Notes: generated by a model from the letters alone, not told the origin. Positions 46,233 through 56,253 are shown, counted from the stretch's first letter. The stretch: 64,000 nucleotides of DNA from Ruegeria arenilitoris (GCF_013032445.1 NZ_WQCA01000013.1:1-64000); one strand, 5' to 3'. Numbers and translations: made by a program.

Positions 46233-46446
46233 ATATTTCAAAGGACGCCTGTATCGACGCTGGCATAAGCGAGATCGCCGACATTAGTGTTTTTTTGAAG
46301 CCGCAATCGCCTCCTTATTCAGCCAAAGAAGAAACGCTCGAAAATCTTAAAGAAATCCGGAAGCAGACCTTGGCACCTGCCCGGTGAAAGTTCCCTTTGT
46401 CCGCTGTTCAGACCTCTGGAAACGCGTCGATATCGCTGGCGCAGCG

Positions 46447-46469
46447 AATGTCCGGTTCGGGGAAGCTGC
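46447..46469 (+). repeat. 23-base dispersed repeat, second copy
   Basis: Differs at one base (G for C at position 9) from 36439-36461: AATGTCCGGTTC then GGGGAAGCTGC. Both copies lie in gene-free stretches about 10 kb apart in the same orientation. Confidence 0.65.
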
Positions 46470-46914
46470 GCTGCAGCGCCTCACTAAGCCACGAAGGTCC
46501 GGTATGGGCCGCGGGCTGCCTTTTCCAACCCGAAGCGGACTTCGCGAACCATCTTCTGCGTGAAAAGGGAAAACTGGAAGCCGACTCGCAGCCGATTTGT
46601 CAGCACTATGCTTCAACAAGGAAATTCCCCTATCTGATGGCAGGCTGAGGCACAACCTGGGATCTGGACAAAATGGCACGTGCGACGGGTCGCAAGGCGA
46701 TATAGTGATCAGAAGATGGACAGTGTATTCGCGCAGTGTTCAAACACGTTCGCGCCTATTTGGTCACGAAACCTTCGGGCAATCTGGATCTTTGTTCCGG
46801 TCTGGCCCGTACTCTACATCGTGATCGCCTGGATAGGTCGGTAGCAGTAGGAGGCAGGCAAAATGTCTGTAGCGGTGAAGCTTGCTTGGACGCAACTTGA
46901 ATGGAATGTCCAGT

Positions 46915-47090
46915 AAATGCCACCTTTCATGTCTAGATCCGCAACCACGTTTACTAAGAGCGATCCCTCTCTAGCCAGGACACCCTTGTGCAGACGCGTT
47001 CCGCCGCTGCTGCCGAATGGCGCGAACTCGGTGCCGGACACAGGACGGCTTTGCTAGCCTCGCTGAGACAGCTTTGAATTCCTCAGAGCG
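46915..47090 (+). mobile_element. Right-end relic of an IS6-type transposase
   Basis: The DNA matches 56918-57060 of the better-preserved IS copy: ATCCGCAACCACGTTTACT pairs with ATCTACAACCACTTCAACC, then CTAGCCaGGACACC, CCGCTGCTGCCGAATGGCGC and CTCGCTGAGACAGCTTTGAATT. Frames no longer agree throughout, so it is decayed. Same orientation as the relics at 1-87 and 56-57 kb. It lies immediately upstream of the CO dehydrogenase locus. Confidence 0.65.
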
Positions 47091-47178
47091 TGATGCTGCA
47101 GTCCGGTCAGAGTAGATTGTGCCGGGAATTTCAGTTTGCTAACGTCAGACACGCGCTGGGGAGGGCGTATACACCTAT

Positions 47179-48261
47179 ATGCTGGACTATTCGCACAACG
47201 CCTGGCTTGTGGCGGCCTCTTTGGCGGTGGCGCTGATGGCCGGATTCACCGGCCTTTATCTGACGCATGGCGCGTCCCGCCTGGATAGCCAACGCCGCAA
47301 GTTTGTCGTTGCTCTGGCTGCGGTCATTCTGGGTGGCGGTATCTGGTCGATGCATTTCGTTGCCATGCTGGGCCTGCAGCTGCCGATACTGTTTTACTAC
47401 GACGCCCTGATCACTCTGATCTCTGCGCTTGTAGCGATCCTGATGGTTGGGCTGGCGCTGCTGTTGCTGCATTTCCGTCCGCGTACGCCTCAGACGATGA
47501 TCGGATCGGGGGTGATCGTTGGGCTGGGTATCGTGGTGATGCATTACATTGGCATGGCCGGAATGCAGTTATGCCGCCCCGTGTACAGTGTTTTGGACGT
47601 GGCTCTGGCGACTTTGGCGTCGGTGATCCTGTCGGTCGCGGCCATTTGGGTTGCTTACGGTAACCGTACGCAACGCAATATTCTATTGGGCACAGTTTGC
47701 TTTGGGTTGGCCGTGTTTACTATGCACTTTGTGGCTACCGGTCTGACCGACTTTGTGGCAATCGACACCGCCGGCGGCGCGGGGCCCGCGCTGGACAATC
47801 AGGTTTTGGCGATGGGAGTCACAGTCTCTGTTTTCTTGATCTGCGGAGCTTTTCTGCTGACCGGGATCTCGTTCATCGAACCGAAGGAAAAGCTGGTACC
47901 CGAAAACACGCTGGAACCCACAACCCTGCGCGCCGGAGTTCCGTTCGAGCGTGAAGGCCAGACATATTTCACGGAACCCGCCAGCATTGCCGCCATCCGG
48001 GCCGAGGGGCATTATACTGTTCTCTATATGGGTGCTGAAAAACTATTCTGTCCATGGTCGATCACCGAGGCTGAAAACCGCCTGAAACCGGACGGTTTTT
48101 TGCGCGCCCATCGCAGCTATCTGGTGAATCCCAAACACGTCTCTAGCTTTGAACGTCACAAGGACAACGGTACCTGTTATTTTGACGGTGTCGACGCGTT
48201 GGCCAAAGTGCCAGTCAGCCGGTCCCGACTGACGGATATTCGCGAGGCTTTAGGCCTCTGA
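47179..48261 (+). CDS. coxC: MHYT-LytTR membrane regulator of CO oxidation
   Basis: 360 residues: seven membrane segments with the three MHYT repeats WSMHFVAM (58-60 MHF), VVMHYIGM (121-123) and FTMHFVATG (182-184), proposed copper or gas sensing sites, then a LytTR DNA-binding domain from about residue 250 to the end (GFLRAHRSYLVNPKHV). CoxC and CoxH of Oligotropha have this layout. Direct position ahead of coxMSL fits a CO-responsive regulator of that operon, binding DNA while in the membrane. The start is preceded by GGGGAGGGCG at a long spacing. Confidence 0.87.
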   Translation: MLDYSHNAWLVAASLAVALMAGFTGLYLTHGASRLDSQRRKFVVALAAVILGGGIWSMHFVAMLGLQLPILFYYDALITLISALVAILMVGLALLLLHFRPRTPQTMIGSGVIVGLGIVVMHYIGMAGMQLCRPVYSVLDVALATLASVILSVAAIWVAYGNRTQRNILLGTVCFGLAVFTMHFVATGLTDFVAIDTAGGAGPALDNQVLAMGVTVSVFLICGAFLLTGISFIEPKEKLVPENTLEPTTLRAGVPFEREGQTYFTEPASIAAIRAEGHYTVLYMGAEKLFCPWSITEAENRLKPDGFLRAHRSYLVNPKHVSSFERHKDNGTCYFDGVDALAKVPVSRSRLTDIREALGL

Positions 48262-48399
48262 TCGCAGTTCGTGCAGCCTATTCGCATTTCGTGAATCAAG
48301 CCGCGCGACCTGTTCCCGATCGCTGGAAGCCTTAAGTCACACATTCTTTCCTTACCTCAGGTCCCCCAAGGCATAACGCTCGGACCCAGGGAGGAAAAA

Positions 48400-49233
48400 A
48401 TGATACCAGCCGGTTTTGAGTATCACCGGCCAGGCGATATCGCCTCGGCCATCGGCATTCTGCAAGAACATGGAGACGAGGCGCGCGTGATCGCAGGTGG
48501 GCACAGTCTGATCCCGATGATGAAGCTGCGTATGGCTGAGATGGGCCATCTGGTTGACTTGCAGGCGATAGACGAACTGAAGGGCGTCGAGATCGGGACT
48601 GACACAGTGTCCTTGGGTGCGATGGTCACTCAACACGAACTTATCACGCATGACGGTTTGGCCACCACTATTCCGTTGATCCGCGAAGCTGCTTTGCAGA
48701 TCGCTGATCCGCAGGTGCGCTATGTGGGTACAGTCGGTGGCAATGTTGCCAATGGCGATCCGGGCAACGATATGCCGGGGCTGATGCAATGCCTGAATGC
48801 GACGTTTGAGTTGTCCGGTCCCGATGGTAATCGCAACGTTGCGGCGCGTGATTTCTATGAGGCCGCTTACTTCACCGCCCGCGAAGATGAGGAAATCCTG
48901 ACGCGTATCTCGATTCCGGTCCCCGGATCTGGCGTAGGGCAGGCTTACGAAAAGCAAAAACGTAAGATAGGCGACTACGCGACCGCTGCCGCTGCAGTGA
49001 TGGTTGGAAATGGCATGGCGTCAGTTGCGATGACCAATCTGGCCGACACACCCGTCTGGTCCGAAAGTGCGAGTAGTGCTTTGGCGGGTGGTGATGTCGA
49101 AGGCTGCGTGTCGGCAATGCTCGACGCGATCGACCCAGTGGCTGACAACCGCGGCCCCGTCGAATTCAAAAAACACGTGGCCGCCGTGATGCTGCGCCGC
49201 GCCATCGAACGTGCGCAAAGCCGCGCGGGCTGA
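48400..49233 (+). CDS. coxM: CO dehydrogenase medium subunit (FAD)
   Basis: 277 residues, molybdenum-hydroxylase FAD subunit: [13 protein letters not shown] near residue 32 and [17 protein letters not shown] near residue 111 bind FAD, and [14 protein letters not shown] is in the C-terminal domain. Passes electrons from the CoxS clusters to the quinone pool or CoxG. GGGAGGAAAAA precedes the ATG. First structural gene of the coxMSL operon. Confidence 0.95.
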   Translation: MIPAGFEYHRPGDIASAIGILQEHGDEARVIAGGHSLIPMMKLRMAEMGHLVDLQAIDELKGVEIGTDTVSLGAMVTQHELITHDGLATTIPLIREAALQIADPQVRYVGTVGGNVANGDPGNDMPGLMQCLNATFELSGPDGNRNVAARDFYEAAYFTAREDEEILTRISIPVPGSGVGQAYEKQKRKIGDYATAAAAVMVGNGMASVAMTNLADTPVWSESASSALAGGDVEGCVSAMLDAIDPVADNRGPVEFKKHVAAVMLRRAIERAQSRAG

Positions 49234-49246
49234 GGGAGGAACACTC

Positions 49247-49741
49247 ATGTCGAAGATGCACGTAAAACTCACCGTGAACGGCAAGCAGGTCGAAGGTCTG
49301 GCCGAGCCGCGCACGCTGTTGATCCACTTCCTGCGGGAAGATCTTAAAATTACCGGTCCTCATATTGGGTGCGAGACCAGCCATTGTGGCGCCTGCACCG
49401 TGGATATCGACGGTAAATCTGTCAAATCCTGCACAACTTTCGTAGCGCAAGTAAACGGTGCTGATATCACCACCGTCGAGGGGTTGACCAATGACGATGG
49501 CAGTCTCGGTGTGTTGCAAGAAATGTTCCGCGAGCATCACGGGCTGCAATGCGGCTTCTGCACGCCGGGCATGATCACCCGCGCGCATCGCCTGCTGCAG
49601 GAAAACCCGAACCCGACCGAGGAAGAAATCCGCTTTGGCATGGCCGGCAACCTGTGCCGCTGTACTGGGTATCAGAACATCGTCAAGGCGATCTCGGCCT
49701 CGGCTGACATGCTGAACGCTCAGAAGGAGGCCGCGGAATGA
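49247..49741 (+). CDS. coxS: CO dehydrogenase small subunit (two [2Fe-2S] clusters)
   Basis: 164 residues. One plant-type cluster is held by Cys42, 47, 50 and 62 ([10 protein letters not shown] ... C) and the second by Cys102, 105, 137 and 139 (QCGFCTPGM and CRCTG); these positions equal those in the Oligotropha enzyme. The ATG at 49247 is chosen for GAGGGAGGA ahead. The stop overlaps coxL by four bases. Confidence 0.95.
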   Translation: MSKMHVKLTVNGKQVEGLAEPRTLLIHFLREDLKITGPHIGCETSHCGACTVDIDGKSVKSCTTFVAQVNGADITTVEGLTNDDGSLGVLQEMFREHHGLQCGFCTPGMITRAHRLLQENPNPTEEEIRFGMAGNLCRCTGYQNIVKAISASADMLNAQKEAAE

Positions 49742-52155
49742 ACGATCAAACCATGACCCCCGAAGAACGCGCCGCCAATCTCAAAGGGATGGGAAGCTCG
49801 CGCAAACGCGTCGAGGATGTACGCTTTACCCAAGGCAAGGGCAACTATGTCGACGACATCAAGCTGGACGGGATGCTGTTCGGTGCCTTTGTCCGCTCGC
49901 CCTATGCCCATGCCCGCGTTGTCAGTGTAAACAAGGATGCCGCGTTGGCTGTGCCCGGCGTTGTTGCTGTGTTGACAGCCGAGGATCTGGCTCCGCTGGG
50001 TTTGCATTGGATGCCGACGCTGGCCGGTGACAAGCAAATGGTGCTGGCTGATGGCAAGGTTCTGTTTCAGGGCCAGGAAGTCGCTTATGTCGTCGCCGAA
50101 AATCGATACATCGCAGCGGATGCGGCTGAGATGGTCGAGGTTGAGTACGAGGAACTGCCCGTCCTGACCGACCCGTTCGAAGCGCTGAAATCGGACGTTG
50201 TCCTGCGTGAAGACCTTGCGGGTCAGACCGAGGGCGCACACGGGCCGCGCAAGCATCACAACCACATCTTCACGTGGGAACAGGGCGACAAGGATGCAAC
50301 CGAGGCCGTTCTGGGTGAGGCCGATGTCGTGGCAGAAGAAATGGTCTATTACCATCGGACCCACCCGTGTCCGCTGGAGACCTGTGGCTGTGTGGCTTCG
50401 ATGGATAAGGTGACCGGTAAGCTTACGCTTTATGGTACATTCCAGGCCCCGCACGCGATCCGAACCGTTGTGTCGCTGATCTCTGGTCTCGCCGAGCACA
50501 ATATCCGGGTGATCAGCCCTGATATCGGTGGCGGCTTCGGTAACAAAGTTGGTGCTTATGCGGGCTATGTTTGCTCGGTTGTAGCCTCTATTGTCACCGG
50601 CCAACCGGTGAAATGGGTCGAGAACCGGATGGAAAACCTTATGTCCACCGCCTTTGCCCGGGACTACTGGATGCAGGGCAAGATCGCTGCGACCAAGGAT
50701 GGCAAGATCACTGGTCTCTGGTGCCATACCACAGCAGATCATGGTGGATTTGACGCGTGTGCCGACCCGACGAAGTTCCCGGCCGGGTTCATGAACATCT
50801 GCACCGGGTCGTATGACATCCCCACCGCTTATCTGGCTGTGGATGGGGTTTACACCAACAAGGCACCGGGCGGTGTCGCCTATCGGTGCTCGTTCAGGGT
50901 GACCGAGGCTGCGTATTTCATCGAGCGGATGATCGAGGTTCTGGCCATCAAGCTGAACATGGACGCGGCCGAGCTACGCCGGATCAACTTTATCCGCAAG
51001 GATCAGTTCCCATATCAGTCTGCGCTGGGATGGGAATATGACTCGGGCGACTATCACACTGCGTGGGATAAGGCGTTGAAGGCCGTGGACTATGACGGTC
51101 TGCGGGGAGAGCAGGCGCAGCGGATCGAGGACTTCAAAGCCGGAAAGACCCGTAAACTGCTGGGAATCGGCCTGACGCATTTCACCGAAATCGTCGGGGC
51201 TGGGCCGGTCAAGAACTGCGATATCCTAGGGTTGGGAATGTTCGACTCGTGCGAAATCCGGATTCATCCAACCGGTTCCGCCATCGCACGGCTGGGGACG
51301 ATCAGCCAAGGTCAGGGCCATGCTACGACTTTTGCCCAGATCATTGCTAGCGAGATCGGCCTGCCTGCCGATGACATCACGCTGGAAGAAGGCGACACTG
51401 ATACCGCGCCTTATGGGCTTGGCACCTACGGGTCTCGGTCGACACCCGTTGCCGGCGCGGCAACGGCGATGGCTGCACGCAAAATCCGCGCCAAGGCGCA
51501 GATGATCGCAGCTTACTTGCTTGAAGTCCACGACGACGACGTCGAATGGGACGTTGATCGGTTCTCAGTTAAAGGCGCGCCCGAGCGGTTCAAGACCATG
51601 AAGGAAATCGCCTATGCCGCCTATAATCAGGCGATCCCGGGGCTGGAACCCGGTCTGGAGGCGGTCAGCTACTATGACCCGCCGAACATGACCTATCCGT
51701 TCGGGGCCTATATCTGTGTCATGGAGATCGACGTGGATACCGGCGAATGGGACGTCCGGCAGTTCTATGCGCTGGACGACTGCGGTACCCGGATCAACCC
51801 GATGATCATCGAAGGGCAGGTCCATGGCGGCGTGACCGAGGCGCTGGCCATCGCGATGGGTCAGGAAATCGCCTATGATGAGATGGGCAACGTGAAGACT
51901 GGCACTCTGATGGACTTTTTCCTGCCCACGGCATGGGAGACGCCCAACTACACCACTGATCACACGGTGACGCCATCTCCGCATCACCCGATCGGTGCCA
52001 AGGGCGTGGGCGAGAGCCCGAATGTCGGCGGCGTGCCTGCGTTCTCGAACGCAGTGCATGATGCATTCCGCCCATTTGGCGTTGTTCAGAGCCATATGCC
52101 GCACGACCACTGGCGCATCTGGAAGATCGCCAACGGTCTGGGAATGCACGGCTAA
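49738..52155 (+). CDS. coxL: CO dehydrogenase large subunit, form I (Mo-Cu active site)
   Basis: 805 residues; oxidises CO to CO2 at a molybdopterin-Mo centre bridged by sulfur to copper. The diagnostic loop reads AYRCSFR with the copper-ligand Cys384 (residues 381-387), the form I signature AYxCSFR, and the base Glu759 is in [10 protein letters not shown]. Form II proteins carry AYRGAGR instead, so this is a genuine CO-oxidising type by motif. Length and positions are offset by only four residues from the Oligotropha enzyme. Confidence 0.96.
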   Translation: MNDQTMTPEERAANLKGMGSSRKRVEDVRFTQGKGNYVDDIKLDGMLFGAFVRSPYAHARVVSVNKDAALAVPGVVAVLTAEDLAPLGLHWMPTLAGDKQMVLADGKVLFQGQEVAYVVAENRYIAADAAEMVEVEYEELPVLTDPFEALKSDVVLREDLAGQTEGAHGPRKHHNHIFTWEQGDKDATEAVLGEADVVAEEMVYYHRTHPCPLETCGCVASMDKVTGKLTLYGTFQAPHAIRTVVSLISGLAEHNIRVISPDIGGGFGNKVGAYAGYVCSVVASIVTGQPVKWVENRMENLMSTAFARDYWMQGKIAATKDGKITGLWCHTTADHGGFDACADPTKFPAGFMNICTGSYDIPTAYLAVDGVYTNKAPGGVAYRCSFRVTEAAYFIERMIEVLAIKLNMDAAELRRINFIRKDQFPYQSALGWEYDSGDYHTAWDKALKAVDYDGLRGEQAQRIEDFKAGKTRKLLGIGLTHFTEIVGAGPVKNCDILGLGMFDSCEIRIHPTGSAIARLGTISQGQGHATTFAQIIASEIGLPADDITLEEGDTDTAPYGLGTYGSRSTPVAGAATAMAARKIRAKAQMIAAYLLEVHDDDVEWDVDRFSVKGAPERFKTMKEIAYAAYNQAIPGLEPGLEAVSYYDPPNMTYPFGAYICVMEIDVDTGEWDVRQFYALDDCGTRINPMIIEGQVHGGVTEALAIAMGQEIAYDEMGNVKTGTLMDFFLPTAWETPNYTTDHTVTPSPHHPIGAKGVGESPNVGGVPAFSNAVHDAFRPFGVVQSHMPHDHWRIWKIANGLGMHG

Positions 52156-52163
52156 CAGGAAAA

Positions 52164-52192
52164 GCCGCCGCGCTTAAATACGGCGCGGCGGC
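52164..52192 (+). other. GC-rich hairpin between coxL and coxD
   Basis: GCCGCCGCGC, nine-base loop, GCGCGGCGGC: a perfect ten-base-pair stem in the 53-base gap between coxL and coxD. There is no T-run, so it is not a classic terminator. It could protect the coxMSL message or lower expression of the maturation genes downstream. Confidence 0.7.
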
Positions 52193-52208
52193 AATCCAGG
52201 AGAATTGC

Positions 52209-53075
52209 ATGAGCTTGCAGGACATACAGCAAGGCCTCGCCGAGGTGGGCTATGTTGCCGACGACCGATTGGCGATGGCGCTTCATCTGGCACAGATTCT
52301 TGGGCGTCCGCTGCTGTTGGAAGGGCCAGCAGGGGTCGGAAAAACCGAGGTCGCAAAGGCGTTGGCGGCACAGCGCGCGGCGCGGTTGATCCGGTTGCAA
52401 TGCTACGAAGGGCTGGATGCCAGCCACGCGATATATGAATGGAATTACCAGCGCCAGTTGCTGGCTATTCGTGCAAGCGAGGCACAGGGTGGCACCAGCG
52501 AGGCCCAGCTATTTACTGATGACTATCTGCTGAAGCGACCTTTACTGGAAGCAATCAGCGAAGAAGAACCGCCTGTTCTGCTGATTGATGAAATCGACAG
52601 GGCGGATGAGGAGTTTGAGGCCTATCTGCTCGAAATTTTGTCGGACTTTCAGATCACCATTCCCGAACTTGGAACCATCAAGGCGCGTTCGCGGCCCATC
52701 GTGATCCTGACGGCGAATGGGACGCGGGACCTTTCGGACGCGCTGCGGCGTCGGTGCCTGTACAGTTTCCTTGACTACCCATCGCGTGAAACGGAGATGG
52801 CGATCCTGAAAGCCCGCATGCCCGAAGTTGAAGGGCTGTTGGCGCGCCAGATTGTTGGCGTTGTGCAGGCGCTGCGCAAAGAAGACTTGGAGAAGACCCC
52901 TGGCATTGCCGAAATGTTGGACTGGGCAGCGGCCCTTTCGGGGCTGGGTGTAAACGACATGGCGCAGTCCAGCGAAGAGGTTCAGGCAACCCTTGTTTGT
53001 CTTCTAAAAACTGCAACCGACTATGACGCTGCCCCGCCCGAAGTGATGGATCGCCTGATCGGAAAGGTGGCGTGA
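52209..53075 (+). CDS. coxD: MoxR-type AAA+ chaperone for CO dehydrogenase maturation
   Basis: 288 residues with Walker A GPAGVGKT (39-46), Walker B LLIDEID (124-130) and sensor TANGTRDLSDALRRRC. CoxD is needed to insert sulfur and copper into the CoxL active site. Its stop overlaps the coxE start by four bases, so it is made together with its VWA partner. Confidence 0.93.
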   Translation: MSLQDIQQGLAEVGYVADDRLAMALHLAQILGRPLLLEGPAGVGKTEVAKALAAQRAARLIRLQCYEGLDASHAIYEWNYQRQLLAIRASEAQGGTSEAQLFTDDYLLKRPLLEAISEEEPPVLLIDEIDRADEEFEAYLLEILSDFQITIPELGTIKARSRPIVILTANGTRDLSDALRRRCLYSFLDYPSRETEMAILKARMPEVEGLLARQIVGVVQALRKEDLEKTPGIAEMLDWAAALSGLGVNDMAQSSEEVQATLVCLLKTATDYDAAPPEVMDRLIGKVA

Positions 53076-54262
53076 TGCAGGTCACCCGATTCCCCTCTCG
53101 CGCGTCTGGTTTGGCGGATCGCATGTCCGGCTTCATCGCACATCTGCGTATGAACGGAATGCGTGTGGGACCGGCTGAAACGGCGGATGCGTTGGCCGCG
53201 CTGGCGGCGGTTGAGGCGACGGATGTCAGACAGGCCCAGCAAGCGCTTTGCGTGTTGTTGGCAGGCGACGCTGACGATTGGCGGCGTTTCGATGATCTGT
53301 TTGAAGCCTATTGGTTCAACGCTGGCAAGCAACGCGCGGGAACCGCCCAAACGGCGCATGTGCGGGTTCAATCCGCAAAACCGATGATCTGGCAGCAAGA
53401 GAGCCAAGATGCTCAAGAAACCGAGACCGGTACGGATCAGGCCGCCGCACCTGATACCGGCGATGGGGAGGCCGTGGGGAGAGACGGGAAGCTGATTGCG
53501 ACCCGTTCGGCCAACCTGTCGCGCCGGGATTTGCGCGAGTTGATGGATGAAGACGCGCTGCGGCAGGCCGAACAAGCCGCAACGGCCATCGCGCGCGCTA
53601 TCCGCGATCGGCGCTCGCGTCGGCGCAAACAGGCGCTGCGAGGACCAGCTCTGGATATGCGCCGGATACAACGCGCCAGCCTCGCAAGAGGTGGAGAGCC
53701 CATGGATCTGTATCGCCGTGCTCGCCCACCGCGCCCGATGCGGATCGTAGCTTTGTGTGACGTAAGCGGTTCGATGACGGTCTATTCGCGGGTTTTTCTG
53801 GCATTCCTCAAAGGTCTGATTGGCAGTGGAACAGAGGCGGATGCCTATCTCTTTCACACCCGTCTGATGCGTGTGACTGATGCACTGCGCGATCATGACA
53901 CGCTGCGCGCGGCTGGACGGTTATCACTCATGGCCGAAGGGTTTGGCGGTGGGACCGACATCTCGGGAAGCCTTGAGAGGTTTCTGAACGGATACGGTGC
54001 CCGCGCATTGAACGGGCGGACGATCGTATTGATCCTCTCGGACGGCTATTGCAGCGCGTCGCCTGAGGCCCTGGGAGATGCTCTTGCTCGGATTCGGCGC
54101 AAGGCGCGGCGGATTGTTTGGCTGAATCCTCTTAAAGGATGGAAAGACTATCAGCCAATTGCCGCCGCTATACAGGCTGCGGAGCCGTATCTGGATGCGC
54201 ACCTACCGGCCAACACGCTCAACGCGCTGGCGGCATTAGAACCCGAATTCCGAAAACTGTGA
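53072..54262 (+). CDS. coxE: VWA-domain protein for CO dehydrogenase maturation
   Basis: 396 residues. N-terminal helical half, a polar acidic linker (about 125-155), and a C-terminal von Willebrand A domain with the metal-ion site DVSGS (Asp230, Ser232, Ser234) and ILSDGYCSASPE. Partner of CoxD as in other MoxR-VWA pairs; implicated in copper delivery to the active site. Confidence 0.92.
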   Translation: MMQVTRFPSRASGLADRMSGFIAHLRMNGMRVGPAETADALAALAAVEATDVRQAQQALCVLLAGDADDWRRFDDLFEAYWFNAGKQRAGTAQTAHVRVQSAKPMIWQQESQDAQETETGTDQAAAPDTGDGEAVGRDGKLIATRSANLSRRDLRELMDEDALRQAEQAATAIARAIRDRRSRRRKQALRGPALDMRRIQRASLARGGEPMDLYRRARPPRPMRIVALCDVSGSMTVYSRVFLAFLKGLIGSGTEADAYLFHTRLMRVTDALRDHDTLRAAGRLSLMAEGFGGGTDISGSLERFLNGYGARALNGRTIVLILSDGYCSASPEALGDALARIRRKARRIVWLNPLKGWKDYQPIAAAIQAAEPYLDAHLPANTLNALAALEPEFRKL

Positions 54263-54274
54263 AAGGACACGGCG

Positions 54275-55087
54275 ATGGCAGGTTTCGACATTTTCGACAC
54301 GATTGAGGAGTTGCGCCAAAAGGGCGAAGCCTTTTGCGTGGCAACGGTCCTTCGCACTGCCGACGCAACCTCGGCCAAGGCAGGTGGCAAGGCCGTGATC
54401 ATGCGGGACGGGTGTATTTTGGGGCATCTGGGCGGAGCGTGTGTGCAGCGCGTCGTACGCGCGTCGGCGCAGGAGGCCCTTGCGTGTGGTGCTCCGAAAA
54501 TGATCCGCGTGAAACCTTCGGACAAGGTAGTTTCGATGACAGACCCGGATGGTGTTGAGACCTTCAAAAGCGGTTGTCCTTCGGGCGGAACGGTCGATTT
54601 GCTGATCGAACCCTATCAGCACGCCCCGCGCCTGGTCATTTTCGGAGAGTCTCCGATTGCACACGCGCTTGCCGCGCACGCGGCGCTGACCGGGTTGCGT
54701 GTTTGCTTGCCTGAAGGTTCAGAATGCTCGGTGGAATTCATAGGTTTTGATCCGAAGGACCTAAGCACATTGGGGGTTGAACCACGCGATTTCGCGGTAG
54801 TTGCCTCACAGGGGAAGGACGATGGTGCAGTGCTGAAATCTGCGCTTGAATCACCAGCACGACGCGTTTCGATGGTCGCGAGCCACCGCAAGGCCAAGGT
54901 GTTGTGCGAGAGGTTGGAAGCTCAGGGAATGACCGCCGAGCAGACCAGTCGGCTCAAGTCACCGGCCGGTCTGGATATCCATGCAATCGACCCGCACGAA
55001 ATCGCCCTGTCGATCCTCGCCGAGATCATCCTTTGGCGGAATTCAGACAATTCCGAGGAGACGTCGCATGATGAAAAAATGGCTTAA
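54275..55087 (+). CDS. coxF: XdhC/CoxF-type molybdenum cofactor maturation protein
   Basis: 270 residues: the N-terminal XdhC-CoxI domain (GCILGHLGGACVQRVV) and a C-terminal Rossmann domain (LVIFGESPIAHALAAHAAL). XdhC proteins bind molybdenum cofactor and present it for sulfuration before insertion in the apoenzyme. Starts 12 bases after coxE. Its end overlaps a small frame that starts at 55068. Confidence 0.9.
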   Translation: MAGFDIFDTIEELRQKGEAFCVATVLRTADATSAKAGGKAVIMRDGCILGHLGGACVQRVVRASAQEALACGAPKMIRVKPSDKVVSMTDPDGVETFKSGCPSGGTVDLLIEPYQHAPRLVIFGESPIAHALAAHAALTGLRVCLPEGSECSVEFIGFDPKDLSTLGVEPRDFAVVASQGKDDGAVLKSALESPARRVSMVASHRKAKVLCERLEAQGMTAEQTSRLKSPAGLDIHAIDPHEIALSILAEIILWRNSDNSEETSHDEKMA

Positions 55088-55178
55088 ATGGTTGCAGTCC
55101 TTTCGGACTGTGAAGCCGGAACAAACCCCTGAAGAGGCGACCGAGACCGCACTTCGCGTTTTCCCAAGATGCTGTTGA
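55068..55178 (+). CDS. Candidate 36-residue protein between coxF and coxG
   Basis: MMKKWLKWLQSFRTVKPEQ... starts within the end of coxF with GAGGAG seven bases ahead, and ends with stop TGA 15 bases before coxG. It has a basic amphipathic start (KKWLKWLQSF) that could bind a membrane face, and a polar tail ending in RCC. No family is recognised. It could be a real small subunit, or the head of a lost gene. Spacing and Shine-Dalgarno support translation; nothing supports a function. Confidence 0.45.
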   Translation: MMKKWLKWLQSFRTVKPEQTPEEATETALRVFPRCC

Positions 55179-55193
55179 GTAAAGGACTCTCAA

Positions 55194-55646
55194 ATGGAAC
55201 TAAATGACGAAATCCGAATCTCTGCTCCGCGTGACGTCGTGTACCGAGCGCTAAATGATCCGGATGTGTTGCGTGAGTGCATTCCCGGTTGCGAGGAATT
55301 GATCCAGCATTCTCCCGAGCACTTGGAGGCTAAAGTTGTGCTCAAAATCGGCCCCGTCAAGGCTCGGTTCAGCGGCGAAGTAACGTTGGATAACTCCAAA
55401 GCTCCGGATGAGTTTTCCCTGACTGGTGAAGGAAAAGGAGGCGCTGCGGGCTTTGCCAAAGGGGGTGCGGATGTCAATCTTAGCACGGAGGGCCAGGAAA
55501 CAGTTTTATCCTATACTGCCAAGGTCACAATCGGCGGAAAAATAGCGCAATTGGGCAGCCGGTTGATTTCAGGGACTGCAAAAAAACTTTCAGCCAAGTT
55601 TTTCGACAGGTTTGGGGAAATCGTCGCCGAGCAACACGTCGGCTAG
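55194..55646 (+). CDS. coxG: CO dehydrogenase membrane-recruitment protein (SRPBCC)
   Basis: 150 residues of the CoxG SRPBCC fold (ELNDEIRISAPRDVVYRALNDPDVL, EVTLDNSKAPDEFSLTGEG in part, AQLGSRLISGTAKKLSAKFFDRF). CoxG family members tie CO dehydrogenase to the membrane and to quinones. The hydrophobic C-terminal tail found in longer CoxG proteins is absent here; many alphaproteobacterial versions are this short. Last recognisable cox gene; no coxH, coxI or coxK follows, and an IS relic begins 172 bases later. Confidence 0.88.
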   Translation: MELNDEIRISAPRDVVYRALNDPDVLRECIPGCEELIQHSPEHLEAKVVLKIGPVKARFSGEVTLDNSKAPDEFSLTGEGKGGAAGFAKGGADVNLSTEGQETVLSYTAKVTIGGKIAQLGSRLISGTAKKLSAKFFDRFGEIVAEQHVG

Positions 55647-55817
55647 GGTCAGGACTTCGGTGCCGAGGCTTTCCAAGTCAAACGGTTTGGCGCAAAATTA
55701 TTGATCCGTCGAAGCGGTGTTGTCAGGCCTGTACTTGTCTGCCCTGCTATGGGAGTCGATCATTGGTACTTTGAACCAAAGCGGAGCCGTTCCTCACAAC
55801 TTGCAAATGATTGACAG

Positions 55818-56253
55818 GGTCCTGTCAGAAGAACTTGGGTTGAGGCGGGCAGGGTGCTCTCGTAGCCTTCGCGCATGATTAAACAATCGCCATTCAGGTA
55901 CTTCAGGACTAGTCCAGAGGTCATTCTTTTGGCTGCAATGCTGTACGTTTGTTTCCCATTGTCCCTTCGAGACGTGGAAGACCTATTGCACGAACGGGGA
56001 ATTGAGGTGAGCCACTAAACTGTCCGATATTGGTGGAACAGGTTTGGCCCGATGTTTGCTGCTGAGATAAGGCGGAAGCGTGTTCAGCAATTGTGCGCGT
56101 TCTCCAAATGGCAGGGGCACGGGGACGAGGTTATCGTGAAGGTGAATGGCAAGTTGCATTATCTGTGGCGCGCAGTAGATCATGAAGGCGAGGTGCTTGA
56201 AACCGTGGACATCAAACGTCGAAACAAGCCGGCGGCATTGAAATTCCTCAGGA
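55818..56253 (+). mobile_element. Truncated IS6-family element, copy A
   Basis: Starts with the terminal repeat GGTCCTGTCAGAAG, then the transposase start MIKQSPFRYFRTSPEV at ATG 55875. The frame has a stop at 56016-56018 (after EVSH) and reads on as TVRYWWNRFGPMFAAEIRRKRV up to LKFLRR, where it is cut by copy B at 56254. The DDE segments HGDEVIVKV and YLWRAVDHEGEV are there, the third acidic region is lost. Clearly inactive. Confidence 0.85.

Larger units (their letters stand above)
46233..47178. other. Long gene-poor gap with repeat and IS relic
   Basis: 946 bases between the PsiE-like gene and coxC. It holds the second copy of the 23-base repeat (46447-46469) and the IS6 relic listed separately. 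A frame of 83 codons at 46397 shows no family and no Shine-Dalgarno sequence. GGGGAGGGCG for coxC is at the right end. Confidence 0.6.

Noticed and set aside
45738-46241. 167-codon minus-strand frame over the PsiE-like gene
   Set aside because: It is the antisense shadow of a clear membrane protein and is rich in His, Asn and Arg without pattern.
46397-46648. 83-codon frame as a gene
   Set aside because: No start signal, no family and it lies in a decayed stretch with repeat and IS relics.
49720-50742. 340-codon minus-strand frame opposite coxL
   Set aside because: Antisense shadow of a high-GC gene; no Shine-Dalgarno sequence and no recognisable domain.
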